In this document: positions 9,191-18,453 of the stretch, one piece after another | Layout: each line of letters opens with the position of its first letter | Position numbering within the stretch: position 1 is the first letter of the stretch | DNA from: Halomonas litopenaei | GTDB taxonomy: Bacteria; Pseudomonadota; Gammaproteobacteria; Pseudomonadales; Halomonadaceae | Assembly (NCBI RefSeq): GCF_017303055.1 | Contig: NZ_JAEKJT010000006.1 | Coordinates: 62,001 to 126,000 of the forward strand | DNA length: 64,000 bases | Direction: 5' to 3' | Notes under the pieces: generated by a model | Told to the model about the DNA's origin: nothing | The model's database searches: none | The model's input: the letters and a program-made list of their open reading frames with translations, nothing else | Position numbers and translations under genes: made by a program

Positions 9191-9709
9191 GTGAAACGAA
9201 CGAGTACCCTACTATCTGTTGCTGTAGCAAGTGCCATGATGCTCAGTGGTTGTGCCAGTATCGTTGGTGATCGCGATCAGGCAATCACCATCAACAGTGC
9301 TCCAACCCATGCAGACATTACAATCGTCGACGAAAAGGGGCAGCAAGTCTTCGAGGGAAGCACGCCAACCAGTGTAACGCTCAAAAAGGCTGACGGCTCC
9401 TACTTTGGCGGAAAGGATTATGTCGTCACCATCAGTAAAGATGGTTTTCAGAGTCGCTCTATAGAGATTACCAGCCATGCCAACGGCTGGTATGTAGGAG
9501 GCAACTTAATTTTTGGGGGATTGATTGGCTGGTTAATCGTTGACCCATTAACAGGGGCCATGTACTCGTTGACCCCGGATGAGATAAACACTTATCTGGG
9601 CGACAGTCTCACGAGTACACAAGGTGGGGAGCAAGAGGTCACTCTCGTATTGATCGAAGATGTGCCACAGGAGCTTCGCAATAACTTGAAGCTACTCAGC
9701 CAGCGATAG
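9191..9709 (+). CDS. exported lipoprotein with PEGA-like domain
   Basis: A 172-residue lipoprotein. The signal peptide ends in the lipobox MLSGC, so Cys21 would be lipidated. Residues 35-95 (APTHADITIVDEKGQQVFEG, PTSVTLKK, DYVVTISKDGF) resemble a PEGA surface-layer-type beta domain. A Gly-rich hydrophobic hairpin follows (GGNLIFGGLIGWLIVDP). The start is a GTG with GGAG about nine bases upstream. Upstream DNA is AT-rich, compatible with a promoter. Specific function unknown. The gene stands alone. Confidence 0.8.
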   Translation: MKRTSTLLSVAVASAMMLSGCASIVGDRDQAITINSAPTHADITIVDEKGQQVFEGSTPTSVTLKKADGSYFGGKDYVVTISKDGFQSRSIEITSHANGWYVGGNLIFGGLIGWLIVDPLTGAMYSLTPDEINTYLGDSLTSTQGGEQEVTLVLIEDVPQELRNNLKLLSQR

Positions 9710-10224
9710 CCTACTCGTAGGGGGCAATGTAACTGTCAACCCACTCCTAGAGGGATGAACTGCGCCCGCACCCGAAGCGCCGGGGCAGTTCTCCCGGGCC
9801 CCATGACGCGCAGCGATGGTGGAGCGCTTGAGGCTAAACGTAGCGTCGACGCACCCAGAGACGTCTCGTCAAGCTATGTCCTGCGCCACGGCCGCCACTA
9901 AAAAGTGTATGATATGCAACGCATTGGTGGCCCGACGCCACCTTCTTTCCAGCATTGCTGGCGTTTGCGACAGCGCACCGGCCCTCGCTTCCCATGCAGG
10001 CGAGAGCAGGTTTGGTGCGTCCCATTCGCCAACGTCCAGGCACGATGACTTGCTCTCAGTCTTCGCGCCACGAGGTCGCTCGTAGCTGGAGTGACAGCGG
10101 GATCGCCGGCCCGTGGCCCGGCTCAAGAGGATACGAGACTATCGCTACTTCAGATTCACCCTCCACGGCAGCCGCCAGCACGGCGTCTTCCGACTCTCCC
10201 CCCGACGACAATCCCCATGCGGTG
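9710..10224. other. gap upstream of the BCCT transporter
   Basis: No independent gene is supported. The last 85 bases are in frame with the transporter and may encode a Ser/Ala/Asp-rich N-terminal tail: an AAGAGGA ribosome-site-like element at 10125-10131 lies ten bases before an ATC codon at 10141. Confidence 0.4.
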
Positions 10225-11856
10225 ATGGGCACCGACTACATGGTCACAGAGCTCGACCAGGGCGGTCCTTTCCAGGGCATGCACCGCGGCATGACCATCA
10301 CCTCTGGTGCGCTGATTCTGCTCTTTGTGCTGTTCACCGGCCTTAGTTCGGACACGGCAAGCGTGGTGTTCGGCACCGCCCGCACCTGGATCGAAAGCAC
10401 CTTCAGCGGCTATTACCTGATTTCCGTGGTCGCGCTGCTCGTCGTCTGTGCCTTTATTGTCTGCAGTCGCTACGGCAATATCCGCCTGGGTACCGATGAC
10501 AGCCGCCCGGAATTCAGCAACTTTGCCTGGTTCTCGATGCTGTTCTCGGCGGGTATCGGCATCGGCATTCTGTTTTTTGGCGTTGCCGAACCGATCTTCT
10601 ATCTCGACAACTCCGGTGCCTTCGGCTATCCCAACAACCCCCATGCCGACATGGCCGGGGCCACCGAGATCGGCCACGAGCGCGCCATCGATGCGCTACG
10701 CGTCACCGTCTTTCACTGGGGCCTGCACGGCTGGGCCATCTACGTCATCGTCGGCATGTCGCTGGCCTACTTTGCCTACCGCAAGGGACTGCCCCTGGCG
10801 CTGCGGTCTGCCCTCTATCCGTTCATCGGCGATCGCATCTTTGGTCCCCTTGGCCACTTGTTCGACATCTTCGGGGTACTGGGCTGCGTGTTTGGCGTCG
10901 CCACGTCCCTCGGGCTCGGGGTCAGCCAGATGGGCGTCGGACTGGAAAAGCTGTTTGGCATCAGTGATGGCCTGCCCACTCAGCTAGCCCTGATTGCGGT
11001 CATCTCGACCCTGTCGATCATCTCGGTCGTCAGCGGTGTCCAGCGCGGTATCCGTATCATTTCGGTGCTCAACATCTGGGTGTCGGCGGTGGTGATCGGC
11101 ATCTTCCTGTTCGGCGGGCCCACCCTATGGCTGTTCAAGACCTTCGGTGAGACGCTGGCCGACTACGCCACCGAAGTGATTCCGATGGGGCTCTGGTATG
11201 CCGACAAGGCAGGCACCAGCGAATGGCAACAGGCCTGGACCATTTTCTACTGGGGCTGGTGGCTCGCCTGGGCTCCGTTTGTCGGTCTGTTCATTGCCCG
11301 CATCTCGAAAGGCCGCACCCTGCGGGAGTTCGTGCTCGGTGTGCTGCTGGTACCGACCCTGCTGGCGTTTATCTGGCTGGTCATCTTCGGCGGCAATGCG
11401 ATCCATCAGGAGTTGAACGCGGCCGGTGGCGCCGGCTCCGCCGGCATTATGGACATGGTGCGTGCCTGGGACCTGCCTTCGGCGCTGTTTGCCACCGCAG
11501 ACGGTATCGTCGGCTCCGGCGTATTCGGCTGGGTGCTGTCGGCGATGATGGTGTTCCTGCTGATGAGCTGGTTCATCACCTCGTCAGACTCGGGCACCCT
11601 GGTGCTGACCACCATTCTATCCCTAGGCGATGACGATCCGCCCAAGCTGTTCCGCGTCTTCTGGGGCGTCATCATCGGCCTGGTGGCGGCGGTGCTGCTG
11701 GTTGTTGGCGGGCTCTCTGCGCTGCAGACAGCACTGATCGCAGCGGCGCTGCCGGTCAGCGTCGTCATTCTGGTGATGACCCTTGCGGTGCTGCTATCGC
11801 TGTTCCGCGAGCCGGGCGATCCCTATCGACCACGTTCTCGTCTGTCCCGTCGCTGA
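10225..11856 (+). CDS. BCCT-family betaine/choline/carnitine transporter
   Basis: Sodium-coupled uptake of a trimethylammonium osmolyte, important in halophiles. From the ATG chosen here the protein is 543 residues with 12 hydrophobic helices. The family signature is seen in GIGIGILFFGVAEP (the Gly-rich sodium/substrate helix) and in FYWGWWLAWAPFVGLFIARISKGRTLREF, the Trp-rich motif that boxes quaternary amines. The start is uncertain: the frame is open far upstream and the only good ribosome site lies before an ATC codon at 10141. A perfect terminator follows, so it is a single-gene unit. Betaine versus choline cannot be separated by eye. Confidence 0.93.
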   Translation: MGTDYMVTELDQGGPFQGMHRGMTITSGALILLFVLFTGLSSDTASVVFGTARTWIESTFSGYYLISVVALLVVCAFIVCSRYGNIRLGTDDSRPEFSNFAWFSMLFSAGIGIGILFFGVAEPIFYLDNSGAFGYPNNPHADMAGATEIGHERAIDALRVTVFHWGLHGWAIYVIVGMSLAYFAYRKGLPLALRSALYPFIGDRIFGPLGHLFDIFGVLGCVFGVATSLGLGVSQMGVGLEKLFGISDGLPTQLALIAVISTLSIISVVSGVQRGIRIISVLNIWVSAVVIGIFLFGGPTLWLFKTFGETLADYATEVIPMGLWYADKAGTSEWQQAWTIFYWGWWLAWAPFVGLFIARISKGRTLREFVLGVLLVPTLLAFIWLVIFGGNAIHQELNAAGGAGSAGIMDMVRAWDLPSALFATADGIVGSGVFGWVLSAMMVFLLMSWFITSSDSGTLVLTTILSLGDDDPPKLFRVFWGVIIGLVAAVLLVVGGLSALQTALIAAALPVSVVILVMTLAVLLSLFREPGDPYRPRSRLSRR

Positions 11857-11862
11857 TGCGAC

Positions 11863-11894
11863 AAGCCCGAATCCCTGCGGATTCGGGCTTTTCA
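11863..11894 (+). terminator. rho-independent terminator of the BCCT gene
   Basis: AAGCCCGAATCC / GGATTCGGGCTT form a perfect 12-bp stem with a 4-nt loop. It ends in TTTT and starts 6 bp after the stop codon. Confidence 0.9.
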
Positions 11895-12075
11895 GTTCTG
11901 GCTGCCTGACATACGGCTATGCAAGCCCTGACGCTGCGGACAGGCAGCGCTGGGCGCTCACCGAGTGGATACCCCCCGGGTCGGACGCGTACAATGCGCG
12001 ATCCACTTTGGTCGAAGCCTCCTGTCGTGCCGGCCCAAGTCTCACATTCATGCTGCTTCCGCGAGATTCCCTGCC

Positions 12076-13665
12076 GTGCTCTCTACCGCCAACATCACCA
12101 TGCAGTTTGGCCCCAAGCCGCTGTTTGAAAACGTCTCTGTCAAGTTTGGACAGGGGCACCGCTACGGCCTGATCGGGGCCAATGGCTGTGGCAAGTCCAC
12201 CCTGATGAAGATCCTTGGCGGTGACCTGGAGCCGACCAGCGGTCAAGTCATGAAGGACGCCACCACCCGGCTGGGCAAGCTGCGCCAGGATCAGTTTGCC
12301 TTCGAGGACGAACGCGTCATCGATACCGTGATCATGGGCAATGAAGAGCTGTGGAAGGTGGCTGCGGAGCGCGAGCGCATCTATGCCCAGGCGGAGATGA
12401 GCGAAGAAGATGGCATGGCGGTGGCCGACCTGGAGGTCCGCTATGCCGAGCTCGATGGCTACACCGCCGAGGCGCGTGCCGGTGAGCTGCTGCTGGGCCT
12501 GGGCATTCCGCTCGAACAGCATGATCAACCGATGAGCGTGGTAGCACCGGGCTGGAAGCTGCGCGTGCTGCTGGCTCAGGCGCTGTTCAGCGACCCCGAC
12601 GTGCTGCTGTTGGATGAGCCGACCAACCACCTGGACATCAATACCATTCGCTGGCTGGAAGATGTGCTCAGGGCGCGTTCATCGACGATGATCATCATTT
12701 CCCACGACCGCCATTTCCTGAACAGCGTCTGCACCCATATGGCGGATCTGGACTACGGCGAACTGCAGCTGTTTCCCGGCAACTATGACGAGTACATGAC
12801 GGCCGCCACCCAGGCTCGTGAGCGTCTGCAGGCAGAGAATGCCAAGAAGAAGGCGGAGATCGCCGAGCTCAAGCAGTTTGTCAGCCGCTTCTCGGCCAAT
12901 GCCTCCAAGGCCAAGCAGGCCACCTCACGCCAGCGCAAGATCGACAAGATCAAGCTGGATGAGATCAAGCCCTCATCTCGGGTGAGCCCGTTCATTCGCT
13001 TCGAGCAGAACAAGAAGATCCATCGCCATGCCCTGGCGGTCGAGGAGCTGACCAAGGCCTGGGATGACAACGTGCTGTTCGAGCGCTTTGGTCTGCGCAT
13101 CGAAGCCGGTGAACGCGTTGCCATCATCGGCCCCAACGGAATCGGCAAGACCACGCTGCTGAACTGCCTGGTCGGCTCGATGGAGCCCGACGCGGGCGAG
13201 GTCAAATGGACCGACGCTGCCGAGGTGGGCTACTTCGCCCAGGACCACGCTGCCGACTTCGAGGGTGGCGAGACGCTGTTTGAGTGGATGCAACAATGGA
13301 CCACGTCTGGCGAGCAGATCGTACGCGGGGCGCTGGGCAGAATGCTGTTCTCCAACGATGATATCGGCAAGTCGGTCAAGGTGATCTCCGGTGGAGAACA
13401 GGGCCGCATGCTGTTCGGCAAGCTGTCACTGCAAAATCCCAACGTGCTGGTCATGGACGAGCCCACCAACCACCTGGACATGGAGTCCATCGAGGCCTTG
13501 AACCTCGCCCTGGAGCACTACGCCGGCACCCTGATCTTTGTTAGCCATGACAGAGAATTCGTCGGCTCGCTGGCCACTCGCGTCATCGAAATGAAGGACG
13601 ATGGCATCGTCGATTTCAGCGGTAGCTACGACGACTATCTGCGCAGCCAGGGTATCCTCGGCTGA
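12076..13665 (+). CDS. ybiT: ABC-F ATPase YbiT
   Basis: A 529-residue soluble ABC-F protein with two ATP-binding domains and no membrane segment; members act on translating ribosomes. The first Walker A is GANGCGKST (residues 34-42); there are two [13 protein letters not shown] Walker B blocks and the linker region rich in [26 protein letters not shown]. Length and sequence track E. coli YbiT (530 residues) almost end to end. Alignment of the N terminus ([24 protein letters not shown]) fixes the start at a GTG codon. It stands alone between two hairpins. Confidence 0.96.
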   Translation: MLSTANITMQFGPKPLFENVSVKFGQGHRYGLIGANGCGKSTLMKILGGDLEPTSGQVMKDATTRLGKLRQDQFAFEDERVIDTVIMGNEELWKVAAERERIYAQAEMSEEDGMAVADLEVRYAELDGYTAEARAGELLLGLGIPLEQHDQPMSVVAPGWKLRVLLAQALFSDPDVLLLDEPTNHLDINTIRWLEDVLRARSSTMIIISHDRHFLNSVCTHMADLDYGELQLFPGNYDEYMTAATQARERLQAENAKKKAEIAELKQFVSRFSANASKAKQATSRQRKIDKIKLDEIKPSSRVSPFIRFEQNKKIHRHALAVEELTKAWDDNVLFERFGLRIEAGERVAIIGPNGIGKTTLLNCLVGSMEPDAGEVKWTDAAEVGYFAQDHAADFEGGETLFEWMQQWTTSGEQIVRGALGRMLFSNDDIGKSVKVISGGEQGRMLFGKLSLQNPNVLVMDEPTNHLDMESIEALNLALEHYAGTLIFVSHDREFVGSLATRVIEMKDDGIVDFSGSYDDYLRSQGILG

Positions 13666-13680
13666 TAGAGCACGGCATAT

Positions 13681-13706
13681 CCACGGGCAGCGCTGGCTGC
13701 CCGTGG
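13681..13706 (+). terminator. hairpin after ybiT
   Basis: CCACGGGCAG / CTGCCCGTGG make a perfect 10-bp stem with a 6-nt loop, 15 bp after the ybiT stop. No U tract follows, so termination strength is uncertain. Confidence 0.55.
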
Positions 13707-13748
13707 CTGCTCAGTGGCCTCGCTCGCTTAGCTGCTCGCCCCGATCAT

Positions 13749-13915
13749 CTCGCCCTTCTTTCCTCTTTCCCGCTCTTTCTCCCTCTCTCGCTCTTTCTCT
13801 CTCTCGCACTATCTCGCTCTCCCCTCTCTCCCCTCTCTCCCCTCTCTCCCCTCTCTCCTCGATCCTGCTGATCTGCTGTCTCTCTTCTTCGACTTCCTCC
13901 TCTCGCTTTACGGTC
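13749..13915. repeat. polypyrimidine tract with 9-bp tandem repeat
   Basis: About 165 bp in which the plus strand is overwhelmingly C and T. At its centre (13821-13856) are four perfect copies of CCCCTCTCT, flanked by looser TCTCGCTCT units. No gene is supported across it. Mirror-symmetric homopyrimidine DNA of this kind can adopt triplex structure and is prone to slippage. Confidence 0.85.
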
Positions 13916-14087
13916 AGCCGATCATGCCGCAGCGCTCACGGGTCTCCTGCCGTCAGTTCTTGGCTGCTTCTTGGCGCCAACGTGCAACATCATTAGCGAG
14001 AAAGTGTTTTGCACTCATACCGATTGTCCGAGCCTGCACGAGCCCCCACTGTACCGCGTGACCATTTTTAGACGAATCGGGCAGTCA

Positions 14088-14678
14088 ATGAACATTCTGA
14101 TGCTTAATGGCGGCAAGGCATTCGCTCACTCCGGCGGCCGCTACAACGACACTCTGCATGACGCGGGCCGAGGCGTCCTCGCTGAGCTGGGTCACCAGAT
14201 TCAGGAGACACGCATCGACGAGGGTTACGACCTTCAGGCCGAAATCGACAAGTGGCTGTGGGCGGACACCATCATCGTGCAGATGCCTGGTTGGTGGATG
14301 GGACCGCCGTGGATCGTGAAACGCTACCTGGACGAAGTACTGACCGAAGGCCATGGCAGCCTCTACGCCAGCGACGGTCGCTCGCGCAAGGATCCGTCTC
14401 TCCAGTACGGCAGTGGCGGTCTGCTGCAGGGGCGCCGCTATATGCTGTCATTGACCTGGAATGCGCCCAGAGAAGCCTTCGATGAGGAAGGCAACTTCTT
14501 CGAGGGCAAGGGCGTCGACGGCGTCTACTTCCCGGTCCACAAGGCGATGGAGTTCCTCGGCATGCAAGGCTTGCCCACCTACCTCGCCAACGACGTGATC
14601 AAGGTGCCCGCGATCGATACCCATGTCGCCGAATATCGCGAACATTTGCTCGCGCTGTTCTCGACCACCGAAGCCTGA
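14088..14678 (+). CDS. mdaB: NAD(P)H:quinone oxidoreductase, MdaB family
   Basis: A 196-residue flavodoxin-fold enzyme (E. coli MdaB is 193) that reduces quinones by two electrons using NAD(P)H and FAD. Typical blocks are MNILMLNGGKAFAHSGG, the WADTIIVQMPGWWMGPPWIVKRYLDEV core, and RYMLSLTWNAPREAF. The start was set at MNILML, a classic flavodoxin first strand. The gene just downstream encodes a YgiN-type monooxygenase; MdaB and YgiN form a known quinone redox pair in E. coli, so the two probably work together. Confidence 0.93.
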   Translation: MNILMLNGGKAFAHSGGRYNDTLHDAGRGVLAELGHQIQETRIDEGYDLQAEIDKWLWADTIIVQMPGWWMGPPWIVKRYLDEVLTEGHGSLYASDGRSRKDPSLQYGSGGLLQGRRYMLSLTWNAPREAFDEEGNFFEGKGVDGVYFPVHKAMEFLGMQGLPTYLANDVIKVPAIDTHVAEYREHLLALFSTTEA

Positions 14679-14891
14679 GCAAACGCTGCCGTCATTAGCC
14701 GTGCGGAACGACGCGTCAGCGCCCGAAGCCCAGCATCCGAAGCCTCTGTGCGATCAGGTAGGGCCTTCGAGCAGCGGACGACGCAGCGACTCATCCGTGC
14801 AGGCATTGATGCCGCGCTTCCTTGAGCGCTTTACGGCCCCGACAAACCGGCCGGGGCCCGTCCACCAGATCAAGACCAGAGGAGTGTCACC

Positions 14892-15206
14892 ATGCTGTGG
14901 GTCATTGCGACGATCACCACAACCCCGGGCAACGCCCAGAACGTGCTGGATGCATTGCTTGAGGTAGCCCCAACGGTTCAACAGGAAGAGGGCTGCCTGC
15001 GCTATCAGCCGGCCATCGACGCCCCAAGAGGCCTGACCCATGACGACACCGCGCGTAGCGATACGGTCACCGTCATCGAAACCTGGTCCTCCCGTGCGGC
15101 ACTGGAAGCCCACATGGATACCCCGCACATGGCGCGCTTTCGCGACGCCACGGCAGACTGGGTCACCCATGCCGACATTCGCTTGATCGACCCAGTCGAC
15201 GCGTGA
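14892..15206 (+). CDS. ygiN: antibiotic-biosynthesis-monooxygenase (ABM) domain protein, YgiN-like
   Basis: A 104-residue ferredoxin-like protein of the ABM family. It has the N-terminal LWVIATITTTPGNAQNVLDALLEV strand-helix, a central EEGCLRYQ, and the TVIETWSSRAALEAHMDTPHMARF block that defines quinol monooxygenase YgiN and relatives. Such small enzymes act as dimers without metal or flavin. It lies 213 bp after mdaB on the same strand, with a GAGGAGTG ribosome site. The partnership with MdaB is inferred from E. coli. Confidence 0.85.
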   Translation: MLWVIATITTTPGNAQNVLDALLEVAPTVQQEEGCLRYQPAIDAPRGLTHDDTARSDTVTVIETWSSRAALEAHMDTPHMARFRDATADWVTHADIRLIDPVDA

Positions 15207-15231
15207 TAAAGGCGCAACGATCAAGAACATA

Positions 15232-15268
15232 CCCGCCCCCGCCCCTTCACCAAGGGGGCGGGGGCGGG
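15232..15268. terminator. G/C hairpin between convergent genes
   Basis: CCCGCCCCCGCCCC pairs perfectly over 14 bp with GGGGCGGGGGCGGG, leaving a 9-nt loop. It lies 26 bp after the ygiN-like stop and 17 bp beyond the MFS stop, so it can serve both directions, though it lacks a U tract. Confidence 0.6.
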
Positions 15269-15284
15269 CGAAATGGCGACTCCA

Positions 15285-16475
15285 TCACGCCGCCGCCTCG
15301 ACAACACGAGAGCGGTTCACCTTGCCCTGAAGCCACAGGATGCCCAGCGCCAGCACCGCCAGACCGCTTCCGGCCAGTGGCGTGAGTGCCAGCGCCTCCC
15401 TTGCGACCAGCGCACTCCCCACGGCGGAGCCGGCCGAGATACCGATATTGAACGACGAGATATTAAGCGCCGAAGCAAAGGCCACCGCCCGCGGCCGATG
15501 CTGTTCGGCAGACGCCAGCATGCCTGACTGAAACGCGGGCGACAGACCAAAAGCCAAGGCACCCCACACCGCCAGCCATATCGGCATCAACGCGCTTATC
15601 TCTCCCCAGGCATGGATGATCGCCAGGATCGCCGCCAATCCGACCAGCAGCCAGGCGGCCGTGCGCCGCCAGCCCATGGCGCCGACCATGCGACCGCCCA
15701 TCAGGTTGCCAACCAGGGTCGCGCCACCGAAGACGATCAGCAGTCCACTGGCGATATGCGTGGAGAAACCCGACTGCTCGGTCAGCCAGAGACTGATGTA
15801 GGTGAACAGCGGAAAGGTCGCCCCGAAGCCCACCGCCGTCAGCGCCATGGTCACCACGATGACCGGATGGCCGAGCGCCGACAGCTGCTCTCGCCAGCTG
15901 CCTGTCGGCTGGGCGTCCAGATGCGCCGGCACCCAGCGCCACAGCGCGACTAGCGCCATGCTCGCCAGTACCACAATCACCACGAAGGGGACCCGCCACC
16001 CCACGCCGTTACCCAGCAGGCTTCCGACAGGTACACCAATCACCATGGCCAGCGTCAGCCCCGAGAACATCAGCGCAATGGCACTACCTGCCTGCCCTTG
16101 TGGCGCCAGCCGACTGGCCACCGTCGCCCCTAGCGCAAACAGGGCGCCATGTGCCACGGCCGTGATCACTCGGCCGAGCATCAGGCTGGTGAAGTCCTGG
16201 GCGATGACCGCCAACAGATTGCCGACCAGGAAGAGCGCCATCAGCCCCGTCAGCACCCTACGCGGCGGGAAGCGGGACAAGGTCAGCATGAGCAGCGGCG
16301 TACCGATCGCCAGGGCCAGTGCATAGCCACTCACCAGGGCACCGGCGCGATCCTGGGTGACGCCCAGATCACTGGCGATGGTGGGCAGCACCCCGACCAC
16401 GATGAACTCCGCCATGCCGATGGCAAAGGCAGCCACCGCCAGTGCCAGCACGGCAGGATGCTGGCCGCGCATCAT
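15285..16475 (-). CDS. MFS transporter, DHA1/AraJ-YdhP type
   Basis: A 396-residue, 12-helix drug:H+ antiporter-like permease. The helix-one block GMAEFIVVGVLPTIASDLGV and the inter-helix motif near RFPPRRVLTG are characteristic of the arabinose-efflux/YdhP branch of DHA1. Its ATG overlaps the stop of the upstream GlcG-like gene (ATGA), which indicates an operon. An IclR regulator lies upstream on the same strand. The exported compound is unknown. Confidence 0.9.
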   Translation of the reverse strand: MMRGQHPAVLALAVAAFAIGMAEFIVVGVLPTIASDLGVTQDRAGALVSGYALALAIGTPLLMLTLSRFPPRRVLTGLMALFLVGNLLAVIAQDFTSLMLGRVITAVAHGALFALGATVASRLAPQGQAGSAIALMFSGLTLAMVIGVPVGSLLGNGVGWRVPFVVIVVLASMALVALWRWVPAHLDAQPTGSWREQLSALGHPVIVVTMALTAVGFGATFPLFTYISLWLTEQSGFSTHIASGLLIVFGGATLVGNLMGGRMVGAMGWRRTAAWLLVGLAAILAIIHAWGEISALMPIWLAVWGALAFGLSPAFQSGMLASAEQHRPRAVAFASALNISSFNIGISAGSAVGSALVAREALALTPLAGSGLAVLALGILWLQGKVNRSRVVEAAA

Positions 16476-16879
16476 GCCGCCTCCCGTGCCATCAGGCGCG
16501 GCCCCAGCTGGGCAAGGGTCTCGTCCAGTTCAACGGTTGCGCCGGCTACACCGACGGCCCCGACCACGCGCTGTTGTGCATCGCGCAGTACCACGCCGCC
16601 GCCAAAGCTGATCAGGCCACCGTTGGTGTTTTCCAGGGTATAGACGGCCTCGCCGGGAGCGGCGATCTGACCGAGTTGTGCACTGTCGGCTTGAAACAGC
16701 GAGGCCGTGCGCGCCTTCTTGATCGCGACATCGATACTGCCGGGAACCGCGCCATCCATGCGTTCGAAGGCGACCTGGAGCCCGCTGGCGTCCACGATGG
16801 CCAGCGAGACGGCAAACCCTTCAGCGGCAGCAGCCTCGCGAATCCCTGCAATCACGTGATGGGTATCATCAAGGTGCAT
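16472..16879 (-). CDS. GlcG/HbpS-family protein
   Basis: A 135-residue protein of the GlcG/PduO-C/HbpS fold. The GFAVSLAIVDASGLQVAFERMDGA strand-turn, AIKKARTA helix and FGGGVVLRDAQQRVVGAVGVAGATVELDE C-terminal block are diagnostic. Homologues bind haem or cobalamin-type cofactors, or accompany glycolate and propanediol genes; none of those neighbours is present here. It is translationally coupled to the MFS gene. The start at MHLDDTHH was preferred over an upstream in-frame Met that would add a basic low-quality tail. Confidence 0.85.
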   Translation of the reverse strand: MHLDDTHHVIAGIREAAAAEGFAVSLAIVDASGLQVAFERMDGAVPGSIDVAIKKARTASLFQADSAQLGQIAAPGEAVYTLENTNGGLISFGGGVVLRDAQQRVVGAVGVAGATVELDETLAQLGPRLMAREAA

Positions 16880-17024
16880 GTCATTCTCCTCATGAATACA
16901 GACAAGAGCAGCGTCGTCGTCGACGCGATGAGGAGCATGCCGATGCCGCGCAGGCAGGCACAGGGGGGAGCGGCGGATGCCGATCAAGATTCGACAATGT
17001 CGAACGGCGAGGAGTACAGGAGGG

Positions 17025-17705
17025 TCATCGCGCTAGAAGTTGCTTCGCCAACCGGCTCAGCTGCGCCTGCGTCCAGCGCGATGAGGGACCCGCCATGCCC
17101 AATGCGGCCACGCAATCGCCGCGCTGGCGCAGCGGAATCGCCAGGCAACAAAGACCTGCCTCCACGGCTTCAAGGTCCAGTGCAAAGCCCTGGAGGCTGA
17201 CCTCACGCAGTTGAGCCTCCAAGGCATCACTCAGGGGCCCAGTACGCCTGACCTGACGTAGCAGGTCATCATCGTTGGCCAGGAAGACATGCCCGATCGC
17301 CGAATGCCGCAGCGACTCCCGGCGTCCTCGCGGGCTCTGGACACGCCGTGGCTGTCGTCCCTCCACGGCCTCGAGATACAGGTACTGCTGGCTGCCGCAG
17401 GGCGCGGCCAGATAGACCGTCTCATCACTCAGCGCCGCGGCTTCTTCCAATAGTCCGCGGTAATGATGACGCAGTTGCTCACGCTCCTGCGCCAATGGCT
17501 CAGCCAGCTCGTCAAGACGCAACCCAAGCCAGTAGCCCTCGGCCAGGCGCCGGACGTAGCCCAATGCCACCAGGGTATTCAGCAACCCGTGAACGGTGGT
17601 TTTGCCCAAGCCCACCTCAGCGCTGAGATGGGCCAATGTCTGCGGCTTGTCGGCGCGTCGCAACGCCTCGAGCAGCAGAAAGCTGCGCGACACCGACTGG
17701 ATCAT
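17025..17705 (-). CDS. IclR-family transcriptional regulator
   Basis: A 226-residue regulator. The winged helix at residues 1-60 has the IclR features SVSRSFLLLEAL, LAHLSAEVGLGKTTVHGLLNTLVALGYV. The GAF-like effector domain contains ETVYLAAP, LRHSAIGHVFLA and AIPLRQRGDCVAALGMAGPS. It sits 145 bp upstream of the GlcG-like/MFS pair on the same strand and probably controls it. The start is set at MIQSVSRS, where family members normally begin. Confidence 0.9.
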   Translation of the reverse strand: MIQSVSRSFLLLEALRRADKPQTLAHLSAEVGLGKTTVHGLLNTLVALGYVRRLAEGYWLGLRLDELAEPLAQEREQLRHHYRGLLEEAAALSDETVYLAAPCGSQQYLYLEAVEGRQPRRVQSPRGRRESLRHSAIGHVFLANDDDLLRQVRRTGPLSDALEAQLREVSLQGFALDLEAVEAGLCCLAIPLRQRGDCVAALGMAGPSSRWTQAQLSRLAKQLLAR

Positions 17706-17793
17706 TCTGGTCACTGACGTGCCTCGCCCTGGGTCCCGGAGCGTGCGGTGGGAACGCCCGACACCCCGCGAGAGCGGCCCGGAGACACCCTCA

Positions 17794-18165
17794 TCATTGG
17801 TCCACGACCCCTTCCGGCAATGACTCGCTCCATTCACGCAGTTCATCGAGCACCCTGATGGCCGTCTCGCCAAGTGGCGTGATCGCGTATTCGACCACAA
17901 CCGGCGACGTCTCGCGCACGTGCCGGGAGATCAGCCCCTTTGTCTCGAGAAAACGCAGGCGCTCGGTGATCATCTTCTTGCTGGCGCCCCCCACCATGCG
18001 AGCAAGGTCATTGAACCTCACCGGCCCTTCGTTGATGTGCCACAGCAAGGACCCTGTCCACTTGCCCCCGAGAATTCGCATGCCCTTCTCGATGGCACAC
18101 GGCTCCAGACAGGGCGACGCGACACGACGCCGGCCTTTCGAATCTTCCGTCACAGACGCTTCCAC
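17794..18165 (-). CDS. HxlR-family transcriptional regulator
   Basis: A 123-residue winged-helix protein with the diagnostic CAIEKGMRILGGKWTGSLLWHI start, RFNDLARMVGGASKKMITERLRFLE recognition helix and EYAITPLGETAIRVLDEL end. Cys23 occupies the conserved N-terminal position that senses quinones, aldehydes or disulfide stress in YodB/HypR; a second cysteine is at 19. The gene is divergent from an oxidoreductase-cupin-SDR-GST operon, so thiol-reactive electrophiles are the likely signal (inference). Confidence 0.92.
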   Translation of the reverse strand: MEASVTEDSKGRRRVASPCLEPCAIEKGMRILGGKWTGSLLWHINEGPVRFNDLARMVGGASKKMITERLRFLETKGLISRHVRETSPVVVEYAITPLGETAIRVLDELREWSESLPEGVVDQ

Positions 18166-18234
18166 TTTCCTATCTCCTGTGTACCTACCCAGCCCCCGCT
18201 CGAATCGTGGCGTTGACGGCGCCTTGGCCGCTCT

Positions 18235-18279
18235 CCTCTACCAGGGCGTCCTCTACCAGGGCGCCTTCCACCAGCGCGT
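18235..18279. repeat. 15-bp tandem repeat, three units
   Basis: CCTCTACCAGGGCGT, CCTCTACCAGGGCGC and a diverged third unit CTTCCACCAGCGCGT in the gap between the HxlR gene and its divergent operon. Confidence 0.8.
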
Positions 18280-18358
18280 CGCCTCCAAGACGTCTCTGAT
18301 AAGGCGTCAACACGTCCGCCGGGATGTCACGCTGCTGTCCAGCAGCCAGGTTACCAAA

Positions 18359-18366
18359 AGTATACT
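18359..18366. promoter_or_regulatory. palindrome in HxlR divergent promoter region
   Basis: AGTATACT is a perfect 8-bp palindrome inside the only AT-rich patch of the HxlR/oxidoreductase gap (18352-18383). HxlR proteins bind short TACT/AGTA-type dyads. This is a candidate by location only. Confidence 0.35.
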
Positions 18367-18453
18367 AGTTGTTTTTATATACCGCTCGCTTCATCTTAAC
18401 TCCTGAAGAGCCTGCAGATCCATGACTCATTGCCACTCAAGACGGAGGTTTTT

